NCBI GenBank assembly: GCA_035582835.1
Contig: JAYKAV010003423.1
Location: 78,281-142,280, forward strand
Direction of reading: 5' to 3'
DNA: 64,000 nt
DNA from: Phoebastria nigripes
Lineage: Eukaryota; Chordata; Aves; Procellariiformes; Diomedeidae
The notes below the pieces were generated by a model. The model saw only the letters and a list, made by a program, of their open reading frames with translations, had not been told where the DNA came from and searched no databases. Made by a program: the position numbers and the translations under genes. This document shows positions 48,159-60,800 of this stretch, piece by piece (position 1 is the stretch's first letter; each line of letters opens with the position of its first letter).

Positions 48159-51100
48159 GCCTTAATAAAAGGTGTCATTGCTCATACAAGCAAGAAAATG
48201 CTTATAGTGTGGGGTGGTTTTTTGAGGGTTTTTTTTGTTTGTTTGTTTGGTTTTTTTTAAGTCAATATGTCTGCAGAAAGCCTGACTTAAAATAACTTCG
48301 GTTTGTTTCTAGAATTAGCGTAACACAAGAATTACCCAGGAAAAAAATTACTTTTCTATGTCAGACAAAACCACTATTTTGTTTGCCTTTTTTTTTTCCT
48401 AAGCAACAATGTTTAGTTGCATTTGTCTTACTTTTCCCCTAAACTTGCTTTAAATACTCAACATTAAAAAAGTTAATGGGTCTAAAAAGGCTTAGTAGCG
48501 TGCTCAGGTTTTTTAATTGCATGCTGAGTTTCACCGAAAAGATGCTCATTGAAAAGAACAATGCCAGACACAGAAACAGTATTTGGGTAGGATGTAACAA
48601 CATGTTGTAAACATGCATAACGAGTTAGAAACTATATCTCAAGGATATGAATGGCAAATTGATCAAAAACACTCTCTTATGTAGTTCTTACTTTTCTGCT
48701 GAACTCACATGGAAGCCACCAGGTTTAATTTTGCTTAACTTGTGGTTTAGAAGCGTGCATGAGACTAATCTGTAGGAATTAGTGATATGGAAGTCACCCT
48801 TTTCCCTTTGTGTGTGTAAGACTGAATATTTACTCACATTTGTGGTTTTGAACTGTTTGAGTGTTTTTAATCACATCAGAAATGCAGACTGCAAATAGAG
48901 TGTGTTTGGGATGAGAAAAGCATTCCACAAGTGTCAGTATGTTGTTACTACATATTGGATATGCTTAGTATATTGTGTGTATAGTAAAGTGACCTGTCCC
49001 ATTAGCAGACAGATCTTTAGGCACTATGAGGGCTTAAGGAAAAGCTGTTACAGTTATGGTAGCACTGCTCTTGATGTAGAGCCCAATGTTTTCCTAATTG
49101 CAAATATATTAATCTCTTATCCCAATTACAGTTTCTCTATATAAGAAGTAAGATTATTTATTTCAGTAATTCTGTGGGATTTTTTTTCCTCAGTTGTGCT
49201 GGTGACTGATCTGTTACTTAGGGCTGTAGGACCTAAGACTTAGACAACTCTGTCTTTCTTGATGGGCATTGAATTTCTCTGTGTGTGCATATAGGTAAGA
49301 TTAAAAAAAAAAAAAAAAAAGGGGCAAAATAACAAATGAAGTCTGTCTACCCACTTGCAAAATGGCCAGCAGCAAGAAAAGCAAGTAAAAACTACCAAAA
49401 TTAAATTAATTACGGCTTGATAATACTTTGGTTTTGTTTTTTAGGCAGCCAGAGTGCAGTTGTGTATCTTTTTCCAAGAGAATAGGAGCTGGTGCTTTAC
49501 AACAGTAATCTTGATTGATGCCTTCCACATGCCTCAGCTAATCTGAAATTTGAAGTTATACTCTATTTTGGAGATATTTTTGCAGTTGCAAACAGACTTT
49601 TCAGCAAACTGAAAGTAAGAGGTAAGTTTCTACCTCTCTCTTCCCTGTGAACACAAGGTCTGACCTTAGGAGGTGTGTACATGTATCCACTCCTCTTGAA
49701 GTGAATAGACATTGGACATAGGGTGCGGGAGATGCATCATTTTGTAGGATTGAGCTGTTTCACTTCATTTGTGACCTAATCAGGATTTGAACTCAAGTTT
49801 CAGGAAATGAATGCTTACTCTTGCTATTTCATTTCCATAAGATGCTGCAGTGAATTAGAAAATTATACTTCAAAGTATAATGAGTACATGAGAACTCAGA
49901 ACATCTGTTACAGCACTGGTGAAATGTGCATTTCACACACCTGGCACAAGCAAAATAAATCCTTTAGATCTCCATATATTTTGGTATTGCATTTTTATTT
50001 AACCCCTTTAACTTTTTGCTTTTCCCTCATAAATTCTTCCTCTATTATTTGCAGAAGACCTGAAACAATAAGCCTGCAGCATTTTTCAGGACTGTAGGAT
50101 TATTAAACAATTCGTTTGCTAAAGTTACTTCTGGTTAAAACTTGGACTCTGGATTTGGATTTCAATGCTTAGAAAATCAAGTTTTAATTTTAAAGCCTGA
50201 TTTATGTACAGTGTATGTACAAGGAAGGTCTACTTGTTTTTTTCCCTGCTCTTGCGAACTGTTCTGTATAACATTTTATGATACAAGATGTGGATCACTC
50301 TTGGTACCAAAAGACATTAGGCTGTTTCTCTGAATGTTTGTATATTAAATAGCCAAATGCTGAGAGGTTTTCAGTAATGGAAGAGATTATCTATTTATAT
50401 CTTCAGATACACCCCTCTCCCCCTCCCTTTTTTTTTTTTTCTAATAGCAAGTGAAGATTTTGATAAGTTATCTTTGTTACTGTTGATGCAGTTGTATTTA
50501 AATCTCTGTTCTTTCCTCATGATTGATCCCATCCTATGACACTGGATGGCTGACATTTTTCTGGAGGTTAGCTCTGGAGGGTTATTCAAAAAACCCAACC
50601 CAACTGAGAACAGGGGAAGGAACAGAAATTTCAAAACAGAAAGATGAGGAGGGAGTCCAGTCACACTGATTGTGTAAGCTGGTGTTGGTTCCTTGTGTTC
50701 AGACACTCTCTGGCTTTAATCTGCAGGTTCTCCCCCAGATGTAAACATACGGTCGGTCCTCATGGTTATCTTTCTGGCAGACGAGGAAGCATATTCAACA
50801 TTGAAACGCAAAGTTATCTTCAAATGATAGATCTGTTTTATTGGGAATTGTCTAGCACAATGTGAACAATGAATAAGGGCCACTATGTGGCTAAAAGATG
50901 CTCAATTTTAGAGGTCTTAAATCGGGAACCAGTCTCTTATTTATAGTGCTGAAGCATTTAAAACTACTTCTGTAGCTATAATCTAAAGCTCTGTACATGT
51001 CTAAGAAATAATTATTTGCTTGGTCTGGCTATTGATGCTTGATGCATTTGATGGTTACTCTGCCAGCCAAGAAATGAAATTGCTAATGAGAAACAAAATG

Positions 51101-54100
51101 ACTATGAAGATCTGAAAACATGAAGGTTGAGTCAGGCTCTGAAAAAGCTGTGCAGATTCTGCTTTTAAAATAACTCTCCATTTTGAATATATGATATAGA
51201 ATATAGAATTTACATATGCTGTTATTATATGGAATAACAAGTGCACCTGTGACCTGAAAGAAAAAAATATCTAAATTGTGGACTTTATTAAGAAAATATT
51301 AGGCGGTATTGCAGTCTTCCATGTTCAGTTGTAACAGGCTGTGCACAAAATCTCTATATACAGCAGTTGCAGTTGCTATGAATAACTGAGTATGTCTTGC
51401 ATCATTCGTCTCTATGTGATCACTTCTGCGATCATAGAATTTTCTATGAAAGGGTTTTGGTGGCTTAGAATTAATTTAAAGCATACAGAGTACAGTGGAA
51501 CATTTATCTGATCATGTGACACACACTTGCAGGAGGAAAGATTTATTTGATAAAAAAAGACTTTGCCAGCTGTTTTTCTTTCTGCTGACAGATATCTTTT
51601 ATATGTGTATGGATTTTAAGGAAGTTGAACTTTGCAAGAGTTCTGTCTTAACTTCTGCCAGAGTCAATTCAGTGTCATTTCTAGTTAAAAGTTGTTCTTT
51701 CTTCATGGTTGTCATACATACCAGATGAAAAAAAAATTGCTGGTATGCCATAGAGAAGGACAGAACTTTCATTTAGCTTTAGTTTTGCAATTCAGGACTT
51801 TTTTTAATCCTGCGGTGACATTTTCCTCAGACTAGTTTGCGTCATGAAACAAGACATGACTTGACATCATGTATTCTTCAGTTGTTCTGTGGTAACAAGA
51901 AACAAATCCTATTCTGCTGAAAAACCAAATGACAAAAAAACAGTAACAATTCTGGTGAGGGACACGTGTCGCTAACTAGTAAGTTATAAGGGGGAGAGTA
52001 TTGCTCAGCTGTTATTAGTTGCATTCTGTAAGTGTAGGAGAAACTAGGATTGTGAAAGCAATCTTGTTTGTGAACAAAATGAAATATGTTTTTAAAAAGG
52101 AATGTGCCTGGCTTCTTAAGGTAACGTTTTTTTGTGGGGCACGGGTCTGCAGAAGGGTGAGCTCAAGAACTGAAAGCTAAGGGCACCATGTGATGGGTAC
52201 TGCTGTCACCGTTTGCCTCTGCAGAGGGCAGGTGAGCTTATTTTCTGATTACCAAGAGAATGGACTGATTTTAGTAAGCAATGGGATGCTACCCCACGTG
52301 GAGCTGTCAGAAAGTCCCCTCTAACATGCTGCCTAGTGGCACCCCAGATCATATTCTGTTTAAAAAAGAAAAAAACCCATAACAAAAAGGCAGAATAAAT
52401 TACTGACCTCCTGCTATACTATGCATCCTTCTGTTTCCTGTGTCCTTTAAAGGTGTGCCTTAAAGATGCACAAACCTCCCCTCCCCACCCCACTAATATT
52501 TTAATTGGAAGTTGCAGGACTGCAGTGTACACTTCAACCGTGTGCCGTTCCACTGTGCTGTGTTATTTCAGGATTGAGCGACTGACAGGGGAAGGCTAAT
52601 TCTGCCGCTTGTCTTTCAGAAGAACAGTGTGAACATTGCATCTGTCTTGGCTCACTGCACTGATTTCCAGTTGCCTGTAATTGCATCCAGAAATATTTGG
52701 GAACGAGGGCAGTTGATGAAGTAAAGGTAGCCTGCTCATACCAACGCATTCCCCTCAGCAGCCCGGCTGCAGTATCCTGAAATAACAGGAAATTTCAGCT
52801 GGCCTTCAAGAAAAACACTGGGAAAAAATGCATTGCAGTAGATTAATGCAGAAATGACACAAAGGAAATGATTGCAGGGAGGTCTAAGGAGACCTATTTT
52901 GTTGATTGGGCTGTAACTAGAGCTAAAGAACCAGGGTATGCATCATGGCTGCGGCTTTGCAGCCCAGCAGCAGCTGGTGGCCCAAAGGCAGGGTGAGATT
53001 GATGGCTTTGTTCTGCTCATTCTACTGTCTGTTCCCATCAGGCACAGTGTGGTTAAAAGCCCAAAGCTTTCCCCTTTTATCCAGAAACTGTATGTGTAGC
53101 TAATACTAAACAAGAAACAGAGCAAACCCTGCTTTGTTTCTTCTTAATTAGGGTATAAACCTTGGAGTTTACTTCAGTTAGATGTTGGATCTGGGCTTCA
53201 TGATATGCAAATTGTCCTGGGTCTGTTTGTCAATTTATGTTTATTTTACAACTTCCTTAGCTGTATCTGATGTTGCATGGATCCTTTTTTCCCCAAGAGT
53301 CAGTTATGAATTTTTATGTTGGTTTTTTTTTTTAATATGAATTTTTGTGGTAGTTCATATGTGCCTTATTTTAAACCTAGTAGAATTATTATCCAAGATG
53401 ATGCTATGGTTGTCCTCTCCTATAGAACAATCCAAATCAATAAGAATATATGCAAATTTATTCAAAGATTACAGTGAGCCCTCCCAGACATGTTTATAGC
53501 TGCAAGTCATCTGTATTCATAGTCCGTCACATGCAGTGATTTTACTGGTCTGAACTATGGGCACTGTCCCGCTAGAGGAGACAATTTTGATTTCTTCAAA
53601 ACCACGTGAGGAGTGAGCTCTTTCTTTCTTGTGTTCCTGCTACGAATAAGTGGGCTTCCTCACGAGAAACCAGCAAGGTATTGTTTTGGTAAGGGTTCAG
53701 TGATGGGGCTACACTGTTCACCAGGTGCCTGCAGTACAGCACTTAATGGGGCTCTCAGGTGCTTCTGCAGGGTGCAGAATAGTGACAAATAGCTGGACTA
53801 TGGTTTCCAATTACTCTTTTGTATTGTGTTTATGTAATAAACACAATAAAAGATAAAGATTAGGATTCAAACTTTGTTAGCTTACAAATTTGAGTTAGGT
53901 ATTTATGTTAGAAGTCTGCTTCTGAGCATAAGCAATAACTTTTAAATGCATACAAATATAGGTGTGCATTTTCAAGTTTGCTCAAAATTTAGGATGTTTG
54001 GGAAACTGAAGATAAGAATAACTGGTAGAAATAAACTTAACGCCTATTAGTATTACATTACTGCCTAAGGTATGCATCTTGAACTCAAAAACTGGATTGG

Positions 54101-57068
54101 TTTGGTTCCAGGAGGGGCAAAAGACAACGGGTGAAGTAGTTTTGGTAGAATAAAGCTCAAATTTCAAATAGTGTAGGCTGATCGAAATTGTGTACTATGC
54201 TAAGAATAATATTTCTTTTAAAGTCGCAATTAATCTTTTGATGCTGTAGTAGGTTCACTTCTAATTGTTAAATTGTGGGGTTTTCATCACTCAGCTGCCA
54301 AGCTGTTTGTCAGGTATTCATACAATGATGCAGCCTCTACGGTATTAGCACACGGTGCTAATCACCGGGTTGGGTATCTGTGGCTCTGATACCACTGAGT
54401 GCTGGCTGATGAGGTTTGGAGTCCCATGAGTATTTTTTGATTTAGAAAGGATGGCTTTAGTTTGCAAGAGCAAACTTTGATATCCAAAGATTAGAATTTC
54501 TTTTGCTATGCATCTGTTATTTCAAATATATTTCTGCATTAAAAAACAGACTTGAGACTGTTTGTCTATGGTTTCTGATGAAAAGCCATCTGTTATTACA
54601 AATGGAGACATTTTCAAGGGTGTATTTATAATAGTAGGAAAGAAAGATAATTCTGTTTCAAGTTAAGTGCATTAATCCTGGGTAATGTATTTAGTCCTGG
54701 GCAATAAATTTATTCAGATTGAGTATTCCTTTAATTTCTTTCATTAAGAAAACTATCTTTGTGAGAACATAATGATTGACTTCCTAATTGATATGAAATA
54801 TCTAGAGTTCTTCCACTGAAGAAGGATTTTGTCCTTAAAAAGCAGGTTTAAACTTGTAATCACTCTTTAGAGTATTTAAAACACAGTAGTGACTATAAGT
54901 GAGAAATTTTGGCAGACTTTCTAGGCATCCCACAACTGCTACCATCATTGTGTACGCTCTTCCGAGTAAATGGATATAATTCCAAGATTCATAGGCAGTC
55001 TAAAATATTTCTATATTCTTTTAAAGATTGTAATGATGGTCATATGTAGACACTGGGTAGTTTTTCTGCCATATGGTCTTAGCTTATTTTTAGGAGATGT
55101 ATTTTATTTTTTATTTTGATTAAAGTAGTAAGTTTTGCATATATATTAAATATTTTGTGTGCCGCAGGCTTAGTAGCAGTGTATTTTATAAGTGCAAGTA
55201 ATAAGCCCACATAAATATTCTCTGCGAGGCAGATTTAAAATAAAAATCCAAGCTGATTTTTTTTGTTTGTTTGTTTTCCATGTATGGCAGATGTCTGTTG
55301 CAGGTATTTTTTAAGAATGATCTATCCATGATACTTAAAGCAATTTGAAGATGTCCAAATATGCAAGTTTTTTCTTGTTTTCCTGTTCTAATCTTACTCC
55401 CAATTGGTCTCAGTAACTGTACCTTACATGGATTGAAATTCATGCCAGCATAGGGGCTTTCATAAACCCTCCCTTACTTTAGGGCCCTTATACTTTTATT
55501 TAGATTTTGAAAGATTTTTTTCCCTAGGTATTTTTCTTCTTAGAATATGGCTTGCATTTTGGAACACAAACGTCTGCTTTGTTTATTAAGTTTACAGAAG
55601 GAAATGCAGTGGTATCACGTGAAGGCATATTCTGCCAGGCTCAGGGTGTGTTAAGCCCGTCTGTGTCCCGCAGAGCTGTTAGGATGCACAATTTGAAACT
55701 GCTGAGATGAAGCATTAGGTGGAGAAATTTGCCTGGAGGCATGCGTATGCTTCACTTTGAGTGGGGTGGCACGGCATGCTGGCCAGTGGACTAATTGACC
55801 ATGTATGCTGCAGCTTTGCTGTGATGGATGGTGTGTAGCTTGGATGGGTGCAGTGTGAATGCCTGTACAGAGCGCTTATCGTGAGAGAGAGCAAGGGAAG
55901 AGAAGTTTGTTGTCCAAGAAAGTATTTCAAGAAGAGCACTTTCTAGGTAGGTAGCCAAAGAACGGTAACTAGCTGATCTGGTCAGATCTTCCAAGATGTT
56001 TTTTGCAGTGCCTGTGCGCCACTGAGGGAAGGCTAAATGTCGAATTCTTCGGATGGGTATGCTTACACTTTTATAGGTACTGCAAATTTTGGCTACAAGC
56101 CTGTAAGATTTCTTAAAGAAAAGCTCGCTTTGAATATGTGGCTTTCTGACAACCAGTATGTGTTTATCTGAATCTGACTTTTGCTGTCTTTAATCCAAGT
56201 TTTAGATCTATTTGATTTAGAGAGATGAGTTTTGGATTCACAAAGCTACAGTGAAGCAAGCCTGGTTGAGGGATGCATCTTGACTTTTAGTGGTTGGGAT
56301 GAAGGCAGTAAAGATAATCACATGGTTAATGAACTGTGTGGATTTTTCTATAATCTTGGGGAGATTGGTTGCTCTCTGATTACAATTATGATGTAGCTAA
56401 TGCATTTACTGGAAGGATTTTTCTGTTTAAAACAAATGAGCAGAGGGGTTCTGCTGTCAGGATAGCGAAGTCGGCCTGTGCTCTCAGCCTCAGTTCGGTT
56501 GTATTTGTAAGTTTTCTAACCCGTGCATTGCAGGTACATCATTCCTGTGATTGGGACTTTTCAAAGTGTTCCCTTCAGATTCTACATTGGCTGCTTAACT
56601 CCTCCAGAGCTTCTATGTTGGTATCTAGTTCAAGTGTTTAATGTATCTTACTCTTTGAAATCTGAGTATCTTTGCATGGCTTCAAATAGTTTCCAAAGTG
56701 CATTTAAACTAGCGAAGGTTAAATGTTTTTATGTTTTTGATGTAGTTATGTTTTTGATGTCGTCTGCTTATCTCTTGCGCTTCATATTATATTGCCCTTC
56801 TGTTTTCTGTAAGTGTAAACATTCCTGAGAATGGGCCCACCCTGACTTCCATAATCTTCATCGTAACCTCCTGAACTTTTAGCATGGCGATAGGTTATTT
56901 TCAGTCACTCTCTTATTTCCATGAAAAAATTGATAGCTGATGTGTTTCTTGCTTTCATTGTCCCATGTATCACAAGTATGATATTTGGCTAAATAAACTT
57001 ATCCGCTTCTTTTCTGTAAGTGTGTACTCCTCATCATTTGATAATTATTTCCAGCAGATGTTATTTGA

Positions 57069-57136
57069 ACTTTCATAATTATGAAAGTAGTTTCTATATA
57101 TAAAGCTACTTAGATCCTTCTTTGTAGGAGGATCTA
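57069..57136. repeat. Two adjacent short palindromes
   Basis: The block actttcataattatgaaagt (57069-57088) is a perfect 20-bp palindrome. About 20 bp later, tagatcct and aggatcta form an 8-bp stem around a 10-nt loop (57111-57136). No flanking terminal repeats were seen that would identify a transposon. Confidence 0.75.
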
Positions 57137-57751
57137 AACTGTAGAAATTCAGGACTAAAATGATGATAATGGAAAAGAAATACCTAAAGTTCAATTAGTG
57201 CCTTTGTTGTACCACTGCTCTATGTTATGAGATGTCTTATGTTATGAAGACTTTAGGTTATTGGTCAGTTTTAATGTCTTAAAATTATGAGCTGAACTGA
57301 ATAGTTGAATAGTGCTAACTACTTATAGCTGAGGAATGTCAATAACTTTAAGAAAATGAAGGAAGAATTATGGGCTCTTTGTTTGGGGTTTCCAAGTCTC
57401 TGAAAAAGGGTTAACCCAGATCTTTGAACTTGCTAGTAAATAGCATATGCTTTCTCAATAAATTAATCAGTTTTGTTCCTATTAGGAGCTTTTAAATTCT
57501 GTAAAAGTAATGCTTCTTGCTGTAGGTAAACTTCAGAATATTTGGACAATTACATTTGCACACTGTATTAGTTGTTTATGGTTTTTTTTAGTTTTTTTTT
57601 TGTGGATCCTGGTACATTTTGAAAGGCCAATATTTAGACAAAACTCTTTTTCCTTTCCCCTCCCCCTTGTTCCTGAAGCATTTTCAGTTTTTTAAATTAG
57701 ATATCTAAAACTTCTTTTCTAATTTGTGGTATAGAATGGGATGCAGTTGAC

Positions 57752-57778
57752 TTTTTTTTTTTTTTTTTTTTTTTTTTN

Positions 57779-57807
<29 letters not shown>
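57752..57807. repeat. Poly(T) run of about 56 with one N
   Basis: An uninterrupted T tract with an N at 57778. On the minus strand it would be a poly(A) tail, but the sequence on the body side (57808 onward) shows no recognisable retrocopy or poly(A) signal. The true length is uncertain. Confidence 0.9.
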
Positions 57808-57811
<4 letters not shown>

Positions 57812-60800
57812 GCCATCTCATAACCTCATCTATTTTATATTGTATTGAGTTAGACTAAAACAAAATGCTTATACATAAATCAGGCTCTCTGCTCCTGATT
57901 ATTGTGGGCAGTGATGCAGGGACCAATTCTAATAGAATTGCAGGGAAGAAGTCAATTGAGTTTCGACAGGGGTCATGTAGGATCCATAAACTCCCATGGG
58001 GCAGTTATCAAAGATGTAACTGTATGCAATGGAGCAGAACAGAGCTAATGCCTTTTACTTACTGATTCTTGACTGAACAATTAATTTGACAGTGGTCACC
58101 ATGCACTTTGCCCTTATTGGATAGGTTTGATAGTACAAAAAAATCTTACAAGACATTTATAAGCTTCAAGGTGATTTTAAGTTCACAGGTAATTCTTCCA
58201 AAAAGCTAGTTAGGTATCCATTATCAGAAACTTTACTTTTGCTTTCTAGAGTGTAGCTCATAGTCAATGTGTTTGTTCTTAATATTACCACTGTTTTATA
58301 AAAAAACCAAGAGTTATGTGTTTGCCAAATGCCATTTTAAGTCTTTGTTTTAATTGGTTGGCTGGGCTGCTGCCACATGGCCCCTAGAAAAGGGAGGAAA
58401 AATCTCTGAGAAGAAATAGAACATGCATATTCATGTCTGGGTGGGTGTGTTTATTTTTGAACAAAAATTACCCTATGACTGACCCATTTTTGGTAAACAG
58501 AGAAAAAAAAAAATTCAGGTTATAATCAGCAGGTACAACATTAAGTAATATCCCTTGAAAAATTTTTAAAGGGTTAAAACATAATTGCCAATTTATTTTG
58601 GGGCTATTGGCCTTAGCTATTTATGCCTGCAATTAATATTTACAAATGATAATACTTTCATGACTAGAACATTACTGTAGTAACAATCCTTATAGCAGAA
58701 AGGGAATATAGCACATAGCTTTTATTCTATACAGTATAGCTCATGTTGAACCCATTCACTCTAAATTTACAAATGTTGATGATAATGTGTCTTACCTCAT
58801 TCAGTGTTTGTGTTTTGAGGAAATGTTATCTTGTCTGTCTCATGTTTAGATGGGTAAATAGGCAGGAAAACTAGAAATTGTGCACCATTTTCAATGGAAA
58901 CTTTAACAGATTGCCTTTTAAATTGTTTTTATAGCTTTTAAATATATAAAGCATTTCTGGCCGAGAATGGTTGGATGGTAAATATTTGAGAGATTCTGGT
59001 ATGTGTATACATTAAAATATTGAATATTAAAAAATATTCAGTGACATCCGGATATATGTTTAAATAATCATTTTCTCTTCTTTTTGGAGTAGGAATGTAA
59101 TTATTCTGAGACAGTTTTTATATAGCAGCTGGGTACTTAATTTAGTTGCATTCAAAGCTCAATTTAGTTGCAAATCATTCCTATCCTCTACAAGATAGTC
59201 ATGTTATCAACTTTTTTTCTGACAGAAGTTTGGGCTTTATCACTTTCAGTTGTTGACTCATCATCAGCTTCTGTGAAATCCAAATCTACAAATACATTTG
59301 AAGTAAAATGCACAGAAGAAAATACTAATGAAAGATGATCAAAGCGAAACCAAACCTCTGCAGAATAAAAATAGACTGTCAGGACAACCTGTTTCATAGT
59401 TAAGGGAGCTGAACCATCCCTCTCCCACCTGGGAGCAGCGCTTCTGAATCCTACCCCTGAGGAGGACCTTGCCTGTAAACACTGAGGTGTGTGTGAGCGC
59501 ATAGACAGGCAGACAGATGGGAAAGTTGTCAGAATTTTGGGCACAATAAAAAGCCAGCCACCTTTTCAAAACCGCACTGGTGTGGAGTTCAGTGCTTCTG
59601 CCTGAGACCAGTTTCTGCTTGTTCATCGAGTGGACACAGAAGGGCTGGCAGTATTTTGCTGCACCAGGATGGTGCTGCTCCCCTCCCTTTCTGCGTGCCT
59701 GTCCCCTTTGTTATGGAGATGCCCGTAGCTCTGAGCTGTGACCTCTGTGCAAGCTGGTGCCCCTTCACATCTGTCTCCTCTGTGCTGACTTGTGGGCTGT
59801 GGGACATCTCTGAGCCTGCCCGTTTCATGGCACCTCCCTTAAAGCTTTTTGATACCCAATGCTACTTAAATGGTATTGCCAGACATGGTAATGAACACAG
59901 CATTGAAATAAGCAGTATAAGTCATATTTGTATCTACCAGGGTTGTTTGAAGAGACTCTTTATTTCTTTGGGTTTTTTTTCCCCAATTTTAAGATAAGAG
60001 TGGCAGAGCATCTGAAAAATTAAATGACAAGGTGTACTGTAACTGTGTGTGAAATCCATGGCATAATCTTTCTTGTTTTTCTTTGCAACAAGTTTGTCTA
60101 GCTTAAAGAGGCTTAAAAATCTATTCCTGGCCTTGGGTTAAGATTTGTGGCTCTTGAAGCTCAAAGACAGGTGAGGCCCAGGCTTCCAGACCCGAGGGCA
60201 CAGGACAAGGGGTTATTGCTATCAGTAACCCCCAAGAGTTGTCACCTTTCAAGTGTGATGACAGGGGACACGAGGCAATGGAAGGGACCGAACCCATGGA
60301 GCCCTGCCTCTCCAAGCCACTGCCCCCACTGAGCAAAGCCAATGCCTCTAGGATTGCTAGTGCTGGGGCTCTCCTGGCAAGTCAACGTCCCTGTGGCGGC
60401 CAAGCTGCTGACAAAGCACATCAGCCTGGGCTGTGGTGCTGGTTGTCGCAGCAATGCTCCTCCTGTCACTCAGGCAAATCCTGTTAAAGCACGTGCTGGT
60501 ATTTCTGCTTCCCTGCGGTATTCAGCATATGGGATTAGACACTTTTTTTGACTTTCAGTAGCTCTGCTCATGTTGTAAGTTGCCCAGCCGCTGTAAGGTG
60601 GGATCTGCATTCAGCACTCGCAGTCAATGTTACAACTTTGTGGGCGGACAGCAGGGGCAGTTTCAAAATGACCAGAAGCAACTGTCGTTTTATCCTTCAT
60701 ACCATTTCCTCCTTTTGCAGTGATTATACTCATGAAAATTTTGACTTTTCCAAGCTGAGTGAACGAGTAATTATTAAAGCATCAACAACTTTTTTTGATG

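Noticed and set aside
57752..57840. Poly(T) run as the tail of a minus-strand processed retrocopy
   Set aside because: No coding remnant, poly(A) signal or target-site duplication could be seen next to it. Simple-sequence expansion is enough to explain it.
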